A DNA stretch of 64,000 nucleotides from Utricularia gibba (GCA_002189035.1 NEEC01000014.1:3040501-3104500), one strand, 5' to 3'; positions 35,823 through 48,064 are shown, counted from the stretch's first letter. Translations and numbers: made by a program. Notes: a model not told the origin generated them from the sequence alone.

Positions 35823-36062
35823 CTAAAAGATTATTTGAAGAATGATCTCCCAAGGTCCAACAACCTCATCAACACACACATTGGAATCAGGAGAAATGTG
35901 ATATTTATAAAGAAGAAACCATCTGCTGAACTCAAAGATTCACTCTTCATGTACTTATAGGTTTTAAATCTCTCAATGAATGTTAAGGTTTCCCAAGAGT
36001 CTCATCCATAACTTCAAATGGTTGTACATGATCAGTATTCCAATGGAATTACTAAAGACTCA
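35823..36062 (-). repeat. 5' LTR remnant of the copia element
   Basis: Matches 30,730-30,970 (CACACATTGGAATCAG, AATGTTAAGGTTTCCC, GTACATGATCAGTATTCC). It lacks the terminal CTAACA and the PBS-proximal third. Confidence 0.72.
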
Positions 36063-39000
36063 ATGCGACACGAAAGTGTAGTTTGGCTCAATTGAAAGGG
36101 AGTGAGATGAATTTCAGGTCACTAGTTTGAAGAAGGTCAACCATGTCAAGATCATCCATAGGTTTACCAATCTTAATTATTAGAAACTAGGCTGTAGTTG
36201 GAATGCGGTAGTTCATTTGCAATAATGTGAGGAGCTTGAGCAAAACGGAACAGCGATGAGATCTCATTAGTTAAGGATTCATTCCTCATATTATCGATTG
36301 TGTTTTGGAGATCAGTATTAGAATAAAAAATCTCATATCAAGACTTGAAAATAAAATAATTAAGTATATAATTAATTAAAAATCACTAATAATTGACTAA
36401 ATCTAATCTTTACTGGTGCAATCCTTATTTCTTATGTAGTTAGGTTTCATGTATGCTCATTTAACCAATCGAATCCTTAATCTCAACCATCAGTATGAGA
36501 TAGTGTGAAAGTAGCATGAAAGAGTTAATGAAGCTCCAAGAGGTGGACTAAGGTAGAGCTTGGCTCTCGGATCGTACTCACGGTCTCGAACACAAGACAC
36601 ATATAAAGGAATAACTCCTCTCCGATAGTAATTCGATTAATGCGCAATGTATGAAAGAGATAGATGTTCTTAAAAAATACTTAAATAGATGAATTGATTT
36701 CCGACGAGCTTTACAAAGGAGTCGATTCAAAAATTCTACTTAATTGTTGTTGGTTGTCCCTACGTTCATTCTCAGAGAAGGTTAAGTGCGCATTGTTACA
36801 AGAAAAAGAGAAGGTGTAAGCGGCTTTTTGATAAGATGCCTTATGTGACTTTAGTTATGGTTTGTTTTCCAAAGGCATGTTTAGTAGTAAGCTTTGAACT
36901 GAAAGATACTTTATATAGATACAATAGGTGGCCTTACATATTGGTTTAATTAAAGATGCAGTTATCATTCCACTACTCCTCAAATATTAATTTATACAAT
37001 TAACCTACCTCTCTTTTTTATTGAACCCGAGGCTATTTATTCAACAAATCTTAGATCTCAACAACTTGTTGTATCGAATGCCGCATTGTAATCGCCAAAT
37101 TAATATAAGGGAAAGGCAATATCATGCGAGGCTAAAGATCTGGTTTTATCTACAATTTTTCAGGACTATACAAATTTTTGTTACAATAACTGAACACCAT
37201 AACAATGGAAAGATGAATTATCCCTTTATAAATTCCTGTGGTGAATTTTTATTGTCAAAGATAACAACGGTGACAATTCATCAAACGAGAGGATTTACAA
37301 TAAATGTGAATATTTAATTTATGGATAAAGTTGTTTTCATATTAAATTAACATACAATTTTTCATAAATTCTCATACAAAACACTTATATGCTCAAATCT
37401 CTTTTACTCAAAAACCACTACTAAACGTCCCCTTGAAGTACTCAAAATGGGTGACCTCATTTAATAAAAAAAAAAAAGCGTTTTCCTACAAGAAAGATTT
37501 TTTTAATCCAAGACATCCTTAAAATTATGAGTTATTTCTCAAACGTAAAAATGAATATATTAATGGTATGGAGTCAAAGTCTACAAAATTCATTTAGAAT
37601 CTTTTTCAACCAATATGTTTTACTAAAAAAATATTTAAATATTAAATTTCTATAAATTTTCAGCTTAGTATTTTATATAAAATTTGATAAATTATTTCTA
37701 AAATATAATTATTAAACATATAAATAATTATCAAACTTGGTTTTTTTTTCAAATAATGAAATATAATTATACTATATTTTTAATCTAAATTAATTTTTTT
37801 AATTTTAAAAAAATATATTTATTTCAATAATACAACAACAAAATATAAAATGCATATTTTTTATACTTATTTATATAGATATATTATAAAATATATAATA
37901 GAATGTTTATTAAAAACTATTTATTTATGTTTAAATATAAGTTCAAAAATTAAAAAAATATTTGTTTATTTTTTTAAATTAAAAGATGATCAATTTTCTA
38001 ACAAAATTTACTCAATAACCAATTTCCTCAGATACAAGTGAAACAGTATCCATTTATCTAAAAAAACCCCAACACCAAGGGGGCTTTTGTACGAAAGTGC
38101 CCTCGTTCATAAGGTATTTGTAAGTATGTGTCAAGTGTGTGAAGTTTTTAGTTAGAGATTTGTTAGGCTTTTATTTTAAAGTATTTAAAGTGTGCCACAA
38201 TTAAAGTTTATAATTATGATTAACAAATACTCAAGGTGATAATACCTTCAATGAATAAAAATTGTCACAATGAATGTTTTCACATTGTAGAAGTAAAAGA
38301 AGGGAGGCGCACAAATAAAAAATGACAAAGTTACAAAATCCATTGATATCATACAATACAGATCAATTGGTAAATTATTTTTAAATAATATTCTTTATTT
38401 CATTATTATAATATAAAATTTCATTTTGCAATGAACTTTATATCAATGCAGGTGATATAGTTCTCCAATAATATGCCATAAGTAGATTGTTTAAATATTA
38501 GTTCGTTCAACCCAATGTGGGATTAGCGGCAATGAGGGTCATCACCATTTAATTTAGTGCATCCAAAAGACAAATGCTTTGAATGGAAAATGAATCGGTG
38601 ATTGAGGAAAGGCAATAGAAAATAAAAAGATAAATGAAAGCAAATTATTGGATAACAAGCACAGCTTTAATCACTTTCTTCAAAGCAAATTTCAAATATA
38701 ATGTCACTTGTCGATCTATGCAAAAAAAATAAGGCATCCACCAGCTAATTCTTTTGTTGAAAATGCGCAAAAAAATTCAGTTTTTGATACATTTGAAAGA
38801 TTATTCGGGTGAAATCATCAGTAATCAAATTATTTATTTACGAGTAATATTTATATTTTTTTTTTATAATTTTTTTAATATTTATTTATTTTCTGTTTTG
38901 TAATGATAAAATTATATTTTTAAAGTACAAATATTAATTTAAACTTGTATCATGTAAAATTATTTTATTAAAATATTTTTAAAATTATAGTTAAAGAAAG

Positions 39001-39245
39001 TTGTAAAAATAAATATTTTAGAATAAAATTATGACACACTCAGCTTATAGTATGAATAAAAAATTCACATAACCCTCACTATCTCTCATACACAGTACGT
39101 AAAAAAAAAAAAAGTACAAATGGTGGGTAGATTTCTCACACCCTAGAAATACAATGGGTATTTTTCAAAAAAACCCCACTTTCTACCTAACTCTAGGTGT
39201 GAGGGTGCCTGCAATCAGTTGCAAAACCTATTGTACTATAGTTTA
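36063..39245 (+). other. Copy B duplication tail, non-coding
   Basis: Follows copy A (11,908-17,865) with gaps. Shared landmarks: GATGAGATCTCATTAGTTA, CAACGGTGACAATTCA, GTACTCAAAATGGGTGACCTC and CATTTGAAAGATTATTCGGG. The uninterrupted empty site of the copy A long-inverted-repeat element is at about 36,910-36,925. From 37,600 to 38,050 and 38,780 to 39,060 it is extremely AT-rich. No gene seen. Confidence 0.6.
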
Positions 39246-39448
39246 TCCTACATCGCTAGTCTGTCCTCATTTTTGGGACAAAAATTTGCAATAATCTTGA
39301 TAGTTTGTCCACATGATGGATGTAGCACAATTGATTAAAACCCAACGTACCTTTATCCTGCTATCTTTACTCCCAAACTATGTTGATAGCAATTTCTTAA
39401 ATAGCATCGCACTCATGCATGTGAGCAGCGTTGAGCATACATGTGGAC
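39246..39448. other. Short spacer after copy B
   Basis: About 200 bases between the end of copy B and the hAT-like element; nothing recognised. Confidence 0.4.
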
Positions 39449-40950
39449 CCGTGTATGAATCGTACTGTTCACGGTTCTGAACCGAAACCGTCGGTTCGGA
39501 ACCGAAAAAAATTAAAAAATAAAAAAAAATTAAAAAATTAGGAAAAAATTAAAAAATTAAAAAACTAAATAAATGTATATAATTTCAGACATCCATAAGA
39601 TGTAAGTGGGTGCTTGGAAAATCTTCTGAAACACCCCTTCCCAGACATGCTGACGATAGATGTGGGTGCCTGCAAAATGATCTCAGGCGCCCTCATGACA
39701 CTCTTACATGAGGCATGAGTAAATGTGGGTGGCCAGGGAATAGTCTCTGTCTTTCAGATGTTCTTCCCGAACACCCACAAGCTAATGTTGATGTCTGAAA
39801 AAATGTAATTTTATTGTATATGTTTTCAATTATTGATAATTTTATCACTTTAATAATTTATTTCATTTATTTATATATTATAAATTATAAAATTAGAATG
39901 AAATTAATAAATATAAAATGTATAACCTCAATAGAAAAATACTAAATTACTTAAATTTATTGAATAATTTCGATAGTTCTAATGAATAGTGATCCTTTAA
40001 ATTCATTTTGGAGGCATGCATAATGATTTCTAAGGGTGCCTCTAATGACTCGGCAGCGTGAGCCTCATAATTAGGGTTGTCGATCGAGGTCGTCCAGGTA
40101 CTCTGATCCATTATTCAGGGTGGCTGGGATCTTTTCTAGAGTCTGTACACTCTTAACGAAGGCAGCGTGCACTTTAGAATTAGGGTTGTGGTTAGACGTT
40201 GTCTAGGCACTCTGAAATATGTAATGTTAATTTTGAAATGCAATGTATTTAATCCTTCTAATATTTTGTTTCCAAAATATATGAAATAGATGATGTTTTA
40301 TTTTAATTTGAAAAATACACAATACTTATAAAAGATTATATAAAACAATTATATAAACATCTTCATTTTAAAAAAATAAATATATAAATAATAATTCCAT
40401 TCATTTTATATGATTTGTAATTTTGTTGTATTTGTTTTAAAAAATTTAATTTTATCAAATATATATTCAAATACTAATAATTTAATTATTTATTTCATTT
40501 ATTTAAGTCACAAATTATATTGATTTTAATTATATTTTATTGAGATAGTTTATCAAGTAATTTAAGTTATAGTTTTTTATAAATTAATATACTATATTAC
40601 ATAATATATCTAGTTAAATACAAAATTTAATATTATTAAATATATTGTTTGATAATATTTAAATATAAAAAAATAAAATTATTATAAATTTCACTGCCAA
40701 TCACCCACAATGATTCATATGGGTGCCTGGAAAACACCTATAAACAGTAACCGATCAGTTCCGATTATGGTTCGGTTCGCGAATCTCGGTTCCGGTTCCG
40801 GTTTCGGTTCGGTTCAAGGTTTCGTCCGTACGGTTCTGAATCGAAACCGAAACCGTTGTCTACAGTGAACCACGGTTTTGGAACCGACGGTTCGTTGGAA
40901 CCATTCGGTTCCGAACCGAAACCGTACGGTTTGGAACCGAACCCACCTCT
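39449..40950. mobile_element. hAT-like non-autonomous element with subterminal motif arrays
   Basis: About 1.5 kb with GGTTC / GAACC arrays near both ends (39,470-39,506 and 40,746-40,945) in both orientations. The right end, read inverted, is AGAGGTGGGTTCGG, a terminus common in plant hAT elements. The flanks ACATGTGGACC and ACATGGACCT look like a diverged target duplication. The interior is AT-rich with degenerate GGGTGCCTGCAAAAT-type repeats (39,610-39,780, 40,010-40,200) and no transposase. Dense short motifs near the ends are the usual transposase-binding layout of hAT elements; binding is inferred. Confidence 0.6.
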
Positions 40951-41014
40951 ACATGGACCTAAATCTGATTTTCTCTACCCAATCTTCATCTTAAACACAT
41001 CTAATTTGAGATTA

Positions 41015-41350
41015 CAGACCTAAACAGCTTGCTTTGGACCATAAAGACTCTTTTTAAGCCTGCACACCAAATGTTCATAACCTTGCTTCCAAATTCCCTT
41101 CTTTAAGTCACCTTGTAAGAATGCTATCTTCACATCCATTTGATGCAATTCTAAATTCATTTGAGCCACAAATACAAACACAACTTGGATTGTGGTTAAC
41201 TTTGCCATGGGAGAGAATGTCTTTATAGATAATTCCCTCTTGACAAAAACCCTTCATCACAATTCTGGCCTTGTACTATGTTGTGCCATTTGAGTTTTTC
41301 TTCACCTTGAAGATCCCCATGTTATCTAAAGATTTCCTACCAACAAGTAT
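41015..41350 (-). pseudogene. Ty1/copia reverse transcriptase fragment
   Basis: Minus strand: IFKVKKNSNGT, YKARIVMKGF, then LTTIQVVFVFVAQMNLELHQ, MDVKIAFLQGDLKKGI and RLKKSLYGPKQA. This is the N-terminal third of copia RT, including the first catalytic Asp in MDVK. YVDD and RNase H are absent. Stops in the first part. It abuts the end of a gypsy LTR at 41,355. Confidence 0.85.
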
Positions 41351-41354
41351 GAGG

Positions 41355-42275
41355 TGTCATGACCCATGTCTAAGGCTCAAGAGACATGAATCAGGACTTG
41401 AGACCTTTTGAAACTTATAGCACATTATTGCAAGATTAGGTTTACACTAACATTATGCCTTTTTAAAAAAATATGTTACATTACCGTATAGCCCATACCT
41501 AAGGTACAACGCTTATCTCATGTTGCTCTGAGTGTGGAGAAACACTCCTCACTATTTTTTAAAGTTATTACCGTATAGCATATAGAACAAACAAGCTAAA
41601 ATGATTGCTACACTTATCTTCCAGAATCCATATTGACCACGTAATAAAGAGACATTACTCATCTGGAAAACAATCAAAGAGGCACCTGTTCTTTAAATAA
41701 AACATTTAGAGATGAGTTGCGAGAATATTAAGGATTCAAAACTCATTTTTTATGTAGAAAACAATAGGGTAAAACCATATTGCTGAAATTATACACTCTA
41801 CCCTATTGGATTTTTCAGAAACCATTAAAAACGTGCCTTACAAAGAAGAAGCTTAAGAAGCACACCCAAAGAACAATCCGTTTCAAGAAAACAAGGAATG
41901 AAAATCACATTAGTATATAAGTATGTTTGTTCCAAATAAATATAAAAAGATAGTTTGTTATTTCAAACAATAACACTCATGTCATTTATCTTATTCCCTT
42001 TACTTTAGAACACTCTTTTCTTACAAACTAAAACAAACAATGTATGCTTCCCCTTAATCTCTCATGTTGTATCCTTCACTTTGCTTCTTTTGTAACTTTG
42101 AATATTTAGCTATCCCCATGTCCTCTCACGACTAGTATTGATTGAGCTATATGAGTCACCATCACCTTATCCGAAAGTTGACATGTGCCTTCAATTTTAC
42201 CCACGTCTTCTCACCACCGATAGTATTTTTCACCACACCCCCTATTGATTGCTTTTAGTGTCAACAATGTTCAGG
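41355..42275 (-). repeat. Probable gypsy 3' LTR, minus orientation
   Basis: The left edge TGTCATGACCCATGTCTAAG resembles the inverted right end of the family C LTR (59,944), which reads TGTCAGGACCCATGCCTAGG. A gypsy integrase C-terminus lies just to the right on the same strand, as expected for a 3' LTR. The right border (near TTAGTGTCAACA) is a guess. Confidence 0.4.
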
Positions 42276-42419
42276 CTATTCTTGTATTTATTGTTGCTGG
42301 ACATGAAGCTAGATTACTTAGATAAACTGGTTAAGCTGTATATGCGAAATCTATAGTTTATCAAGTAGGCAAATGGCTTCATAGTTGGCTAGCATTATAT
42401 CTATTCCATCTAATTGAAA

Positions 42420-42620
42420 GCTACGTCTTGAAACTCAACTAAGTCATCTCTGCAAGTTGTGGAAATTCTGAGAGTATCTCACTTTCCAGTTTCCAAGTGG
42501 CTTTTTTCCTCATTATGATTGCTCCATTACTCTTTCACCACAGGTATGGTCTCGACTCTCAACCTCCTTTCCTACCTATCCAGTATTCTAACCGGCTCTT
42601 AGCAGTTCTAACATGAATGT
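42420..42620 (-). pseudogene. Gypsy integrase C-terminal end (chromovirus type)
   Basis: Minus strand from about 42,605: EPVRILDR, then RRLRVETIPVVKE, WSNHNEEK, then ATWKLESEILSEFPQL. This matches the last part of Tekay/Del-type integrase, where an EPVxILDRxxKxLRxK stretch precedes VKVLWxNHxxEEATWExE. Frame changes are small. Confidence 0.72.
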
Positions 42621-44084
42621 TCTATTGCATCTTCACCATATGGTTTCAGACCAATTCAATCCACAAAGCTATCTCTAAAAACATTGTGCAAGAGGTTACA
42701 CACGGAAATGTTGTTCAATGAATCTCCTTCTTGCAAAGCAGTTCCATATAATATAAAACCTCCATGCAGAACAACTCAATACACTATTATATACTATCTA
42801 TAAAGCTATAGATAGTATCAATATTTTAAGTGTCTAAATTTCAGTTTGGAAGAAAAATTTGTATATATAATATGATATATGCATCTAAATTGAACTATTG
42901 ATAAATAAATAATAAAATATAATTTTATTTTATCAACTTGAAATCTTATATGGGTACATAAAATATCCAATTTAATAAAAGCACTCCACAGCATTATCCG
43001 CATAATTCGATGCAAAAGTTAATAAACCAAAATTTATGGCTTCTTATGTGTCAAAAATACCTATGGCTTCAAGTCATTCTAAAAAAATAGGATTCTACAA
43101 CATTTTTCATGAAAATAATGGTGAGAAGCACAAGATAAGACTGGAGTATCTTTCGATGTAGAGGAGAAGGTGAAGTGTAGCACAAGTTTTCAATTTAATA
43201 CAAAAAGGGAGTAGAAAGTGAATTTCAGGACCACATTCGCGATGTAATGTCAAAGGGTAGCAGAAAGTGGAAGACTTCCGAGGGTGCTAACTGGCTATGC
43301 AAGTAGCATGATTTTCACTAAGGGGAGCAGGGAGCCCATGAAGTGCTGGAGGTGATGGAGACTACTTTATTTAGATAAGAAAGAAACCAAAAAAAAAAAA
43401 AAACGAATTAATGGGTGGGGTGGAATACACTTTTTTTTGTCAATGACGGTTGATTTTGTTTCTTCAAGTTGATTACTCAGCTCTAGAGTAGTCATGTTTA
43501 AGTGCTGCTTAAATCTCTTATACATTTGAATGAAGTTGAGAATGTTAGCATTGACTTTACATATGTGGTTGATAGTTGTTATAAAAAAGACAAAGACAAA
43601 TACATCAATTTTGGTGATCTAGAAACCCAAAGGAAAAATTAGAAGCATTCAACACGATAAGTAAATTGGTTTCACTAAAATAAAATGAATTAATGTAGTA
43701 AGATGACCAATACATGAACATAGAACTAAGCATGTTGTTATAAACAAAGCTTGTGCAGAGACATTGAGACATAGTTTCCTCTCCAACTCCGAAAAGTGTC
43801 CCCCAAAAGGTATTCCCACAAACCTTACGTGCATATATGAAACCCTCAAGAATGAATCGTAGATACTTTTTAAATAGGTGTTTCTCTGAATCTTAAAGGT
43901 AGATTGATTATTAAATACTCAGATATAATATAGATATATTTAGATGTTATCATATATAAAAGATATATATATGTACCACCAGACATATATTATCAAATAT
44001 TTGTATATTGGGTACAAGAATCTTCTTTATTGTAGGCTTATCATATCTACTTTAAGTCCCCATAAAGAATTCAACCATACTATC
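42621..44084. other. Unassigned, AT-rich
   Basis: May contain older integrase sequence near 42,640-42,760 and a 15-A run at 43,388. No readable gene, repeat copy or transposon end. Confidence 0.4.
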
Positions 44085-44457
44085 AAATTAGGAAGACCAA
44101 GAATAATCATTAAAAGGAATAAATGGAAAAAGTTCAATCTTATCAGATAGTCCCACAACCTTGTTCAATTCTTAGAACTCAAAAAGTTGGGTCGAATGAA
44201 TAATTGAATAGAGATCGGGCTTAATGGCTTTAATTAAAATAAAGAAAAAGCAACCAGCTTCTCATCTCAATTGGAAAATTTTCGTAATCCAATTAGAGGT
44301 TACAATTCGATTAGTACCTTATAGGGAAAAAGCTTCCCCCCTCACATGGTTCTACATTTTTGTATTGAATCCTATAGGCAAGCCACGTTGTTTAGAAAAC
44401 TACTCATTCCCGACAAATCGGTTGTTTTCTTATATTAGAAACTTTCCCATCATTTGA
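44085..44457 (+). pseudogene. Plastid trnK intron-like insert (NUPT)
   Basis: GGGTCGAATGAATAATTGAA, TAATGGCTTTAATTA, AAAAAGCAACCAGCTT, CCAATTAGAGGTTA and GATTAGTACCTTATAGGGAA follow the order I recall for the trnK-UUU group II intron upstream of matK: GGGTCGAATGAATAAATGG, ATGGCTCCAATTAT, AAAGGCAACGAGC, CTAATTAGACGTTA, GATTAGTGCCTGATG. An AATAAATGGAAAAAG piece upstream also fits. No exon or matK is present. This is a recollection-based match and needs a search. The 77-residue frame here is not a gene. Confidence 0.6.
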
Positions 44458-45295
44458 TTTTTTTAATATAAGTAATGTCATGTACACAAACTTTACATTT
44501 AAATATAATATCAAACCCAAATGTCAAAAATTCATTTATATAATATAACCCATCATTATTGAATTAAAATCATTTATATGATATGAAACCCAAATGTGGA
44601 GCTAGAAGCAATTTCCAATTTATAATTGACCTTGTGTGATTAGAGAAATGAGTTGTTTTAAGGGTTTTTAGAAAACAATATATAATATATCCTTATATTA
44701 TTGTAAAAATAAAATCAATATAATGTCATTTTATTTTTTTATTGAATTCATAAAAAATATATTAAATTCAATCAATATAGTTATGATTGATGGAAAATTG
44801 TAATGGACAAAAAAAATACTCTAGGAATGTAAAAAACAAAATAAATTATTTTCTTTTTTAAAAAAATATTTATCTAAATTTAATAAATACATAAAAGATA
44901 TTGGTAATGATTATATCATTATAGTTATTTGAAATTATACTGTAATTTGTATAAAAATCAGATGATGAATAAATTTCAAAATATATGGCAGGAGTGATAG
45001 ATTTCTAAACTATTTCCAAAGAATCGATAGTTTTCTAAATAACCTTATGTGAATCATTATACTAATAAATAAGTTTTTTTCTAAAATAAAATGAGGATTC
45101 TGGTTGAAGAGGAAAAGATTTTGAATTATCTTGATGTAGGATAATTTATATTTTAAAGACTGCGATTTAGCTACTATCGAACCACTTTAAACTATAAATC
45201 ATTCGATTAAGTTAAATTAGAATGGTTTCAAGATATAAAAAATGTATCATAATTCAACCACACTTCAAATACCATCAATGATACATTTTTAAATG
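44458..45295. other. Unassigned, very AT-rich
   Basis: Runs of A and T, no coding frames, no repeat partner found in the window. Confidence 0.45.
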
Positions 45296-45299
45296 ATTG

Positions 45300-45703
45300 A
45301 TAGCGGTTCATTGGCTGAAACGACAAGTACAAGGACGCGAAGAATGCAAAAAATAGATGTTCAAGCAACACCTTAGACCTGGAGGGAAGCTACAATCATG
45401 GGGATTCCGGAACCGAAGTTTGATCATATCACAGTGGACCTCACAGTGGGAACCATGCTCATCAAGTGAATCTACGTAGATTGCTCGGAGTTTCACATCA
45501 CATTTTCGTGTAGTAGGCCAACATGAAAGCATCGACAAGCTCGATTGCATAGTGCGAAAAAACGGTTTTCATCGACATTTTGCCGGTTTTTGCCAAAAGC
45601 AATGAGATCCGAGTTGAAGGCCAAATGGAAAGAGTTCTTCCTTTTCTTTTAACCTGTTTTTCCTTGTTTGCTTTTTTCCTTGTTTGCTTTTTAACCTCAT
45701 TGA
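45300..45703 (+). pseudogene. Gypsy integrase N-terminal fragment joined to LTR piece
   Basis: MGIPEPKFDHITVDLTVG (from 45,398) matches the PIPEWKWEHITMDFVxGLP segment just before the integrase core. A related fragment lies at 56,800-57,330 with the same flanks (TGGCTAAAACGACAAGTACA, GCCAAAAGCAATGAGATCCG). From about 45,650 the text (AACCTGTTTTTCCTTG) resembles the middle of family C LTRs, as in the 57-kb copy, so both copies derive from one rearranged source. Confidence 0.55.
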
Positions 45704-46498
45704 AAAATCTTATATTTTGATATTTACTTTGAATTATAATCAAATTTATATCATTGATAAAATACTCTACTTGATCTATGTGCTATAAAAATTATAATCA
45801 GATCATAATGTGAGATTCTTCAAGTATATGTGTTCAAGTTAAAAATTCCCTAGCTAGAGTGTCTATAAAATGAGGATATCACAAATATAGATAAGTTGGC
45901 ACATATTGAGTTCCTCAAAAAATTTAGGCAATAGTTCTCACAATTAATGTAATGAGATTACTAGAACCTATGTGTGGGTGTCGATTAGAGAATCGATTCA
46001 ATGGATGAGAAGAGATGTGACTCCTTAAGATTGAAGATAGTTGATTGATCAATAAAGGATTAATCAATTATGTTAGCTATGAGATCTTATTTTAAGTAAT
46101 TGCATCAAAGCCTAACAAAAAGTCTTTGGCCCAGGGTAATGACACTTCAGATGTTTGAGTAGGTCATTGAATGTTAGTACTTAAATGCAATTATAATTTC
46201 AATAAATCAGAAAGACAGACACCCATGTTCTGGTATCGAATGAGATATAAGTATGATGAAGGTTGTTCATTGTATGGTAGTTGATCGTAGAAAGGCTCAA
46301 TCAATTCACTTGATTATTCTTACATTTTGGGGACATGATATGATGCTAGACATCACTCATGATTGATCTGTTAATTAAGATTTAATTACATTATCCAATA
46401 TCAATGGCTTGATTGAACAAGCCTATAGGGTCACCTATCGATATAAAATAGAATGACACAATTACATGAGATATCATTGGTAAGTGGATAAATTTCGC
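45704..46498 (+). repeat. Partial family D LTR
   Basis: Follows 27,760-28,720 (GATAAAATACTCTACTTG, TTGGCCCAGGGTAATGA, CACTCATGATTGAT) with about 180 bp missing near 46,005. Both ends are broken. Confidence 0.8.
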
Positions 46499-46499
46499 T

Positions 46500-46613
46500 A
46501 CTTTTTTGAAATGCGATGTCTTTGAGGGAAACCTTCTACTTGTTTTGAATAGTTGCTTCATTTGAAACCCTAGATGTGGTTTGCCAAATACTTGTTGTTT
46601 GGGGATCATATCA
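46500..46613 (+). repeat. 3' end of a family B gypsy LTR, plus strand
   Basis: GGTTTGCCAAATACTTGTTG then ATCATATCA match the inverted ends at 49,094 and 63,727. A PBS follows. Confidence 0.65.
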
Positions 46614-46615
46614 GG

Positions 46616-46628
46616 TGTTATCAGAGCT
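46616..46628 (+). promoter_or_regulatory. Primer-binding site, initiator-Met type
   Basis: TGTTATCAGAGCT, two bases past the LTR end, compares with TGGTATCAGAGC of initiator-Met tRNA-primed elements. The following TCTTTCTCTTGTT matches the leader of the family B element at 63.7 kb. Confidence 0.65.
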
Positions 46629-46839
46629 AATCTTTCTCTTGTTCATTTGTTTTCCATTAGTCTTTTATCTTCGATCCAAAAAAAAAAAAATTCGAAATCC
46701 TTCTTCTTTGAAGATCTAAAAGAAGCGTCCATCCCTTTTCTTAGCATTTCTGGTAAGAAATTTACTATGGATGATCTAACAAGCAACATTCCTACGTACA
46801 CTACTATCAGGAAGAGTTATGTGCATAGCAGCAGGTGTG

Positions 46840-47010
46840 AAACCATCAATAGATCTCATGGATGCCTTGTGTTTTTCTTGTTCCACATAAAGAAAGATTA
46901 AATAGGAATTATCCACCATAAGGCCATCCATCACAATGATCTGATTCTTGGTTGACTCATACCTATCATTTAGTCCATGCTAGATTTGTATTAGCTTAGT
47001 AGGACCAAAG
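46840..47010 (-). pseudogene. Ty1/copia Gag fragment
   Basis: Minus strand HGLNDRYESTKNQIIVMDG, then LMVDNSYLIFLYVEQEKHKA fits the copia Gag motif of a GLND...QIL-MDPLP segment followed by a VY-LVLQEE helix. One TAG before HGLND. It lies in opposite orientation to the adjacent gypsy LTR and leader. Confidence 0.65.
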
Positions 47011-47073
47011 AAATTGGCAATAAAAACATAAGCAGAACAATTATGGCATTTGATGTTTGGTGTAAAGGCCTCT

Positions 47074-47127
47074 AAATATTTCACTAAACATATTTGTCAA
47101 TAAACCACTATGTTTAGTGAAATATTT
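47074..47127. repeat. Perfect 19-bp hairpin
   Basis: AAATATTTCACTAAACATA (47,074-47,092), a 16-base loop, then its exact reverse complement (47,109-47,127). No flanking extension of the stem. Confidence 0.8.
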
Positions 47128-47245
47128 GGTAATGCAAAAACTGCCCAATCTTAAGTGCTAAATATCTGTTTGAATCTAATTAGACAAGCTGGGTTTAATA
47201 TTTCAAAATGATTATGCAAAGAAATCCATAGATCATGTGACGTTA

Positions 47246-47925
47246 TGGTATGAAATCTCTAGTACTACAATTAGGCATAATACCTCTCTAATAGTCATTG
47301 TTATGTATGAAATCAATAAGGGATGGGGTCCACATCCGTCTGGAGTTTACTTTTTTTTGCAACCATTAGGAAAAGCCACATGGAACCCTTAGGTTAGAGG
47401 GGATGCTAACTCATGTACCTGTATTACTACTTATTGTTTAAGGAAAACCCTAAGAACGAGAGTTCTAGAGGGAAGGAATTAGAGGATATAGCAGAAGAGA
47501 AAAGGATTTCAGGGGCTTTGCTATAAGGAATGGGTGTTTTGCTAGGAATAAAGTAAGTGGGATGAATGCTACTGACTCTTAATAGAAACATAACTCTGGA
47601 ACAAAATGTGGCTATGTGCTTATGTACTCTCTTTTTATTTTTGAAGGGTGTTCTTCCTACTTTGTAAACCCATCTCTCTTCTCTTGTTCTTCATTGTTAT
47701 GAAAAGTCCAATAGAGCATGCTCTTTTGAAATCATTCTTCCTTGTAAAGAGTGGTGTTCGAAAATTCTTTTAGAGTCCCTGAAATCGTCCCTTAAACCTT
47801 TGAGGATAGGGTACCCTTGTTGTTCGTTTTCCAAACATAGTTTCCCCTTTTGAAGTATATGAAATACTCAATGTTCTTTGTCAATGTTCTAAGTGAACAT
47901 GTATTAGAAAATGGTGATGGGTGTG
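47246..47925 (+). repeat. Partial family C LTR
   Basis: Follows 58,543-59,240: TACCTCTCTAATAGTCAT, GAAATCAATAAGGGATGGG, AAGTAAGTGGGATGAATGC, GTACCCTTGTTG, AAGTGAACATGT. Cut off at 47,925 where a family B fragment begins. Confidence 0.75.
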
Positions 47926-47933
47926 TTGGGATT

Positions 47934-48040
47934 TGATACGACTTTTCAAACAAAAAATATTTGGCAAACCATATCTTGGATTTCAAATGAACCAATCCTT
48001 CAAGAAAAGAAGAGGTTGGCTTTTGTAGTAGTTTTTGTAG
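47934..48040 (-). repeat. Family B LTR fragment, minus orientation
   Basis: TTGGCAAACCATATCTTGG and CCTTCAAGAAAAGAAGAGG match 63,755-63,805 in the same orientation. It faces an inverted partner at 48,065-48,308. Confidence 0.65.
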
Positions 48041-48064
48041 ATTACTTTGATTATAATGACTTTT

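Larger units (their letters stand above)
30644..36062 (-). mobile_element. Near-complete Ty1/copia element, inactive
   Basis: Inserted in copy B. Left flank GGTCCATGC and right flank CTCAATGC match one continuous GGTCAATGC in copy A, with a probable 5-bp duplication (CATGC / AATGC). Layout on the minus strand: 5' LTR remnant (about 35,823-36,062), gag, zinc knuckle, protease, integrase, RT, RNase H, a C-rich complement of a polypurine tract at 30,974-30,986, and 3' LTR (about 30,644-30,973). Many stops and frame changes, and altered catalytic residues. Confidence 0.85.

Noticed and set aside
43388-43402. A-run as the tail of a processed pseudogene or SINE
   Set aside because: No upstream coding similarity, Pol III boxes or flanking duplication could be read.
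44224-44457. 77-residue plus-strand frame as a gene
   Set aside because: The DNA matches plastid trnK intron text better, and the translation is not recognisable.
47074-47127. microRNA precursor
   Set aside because: The 19-bp stem is short and perfect with no extension; structure alone does not support a miRNA.
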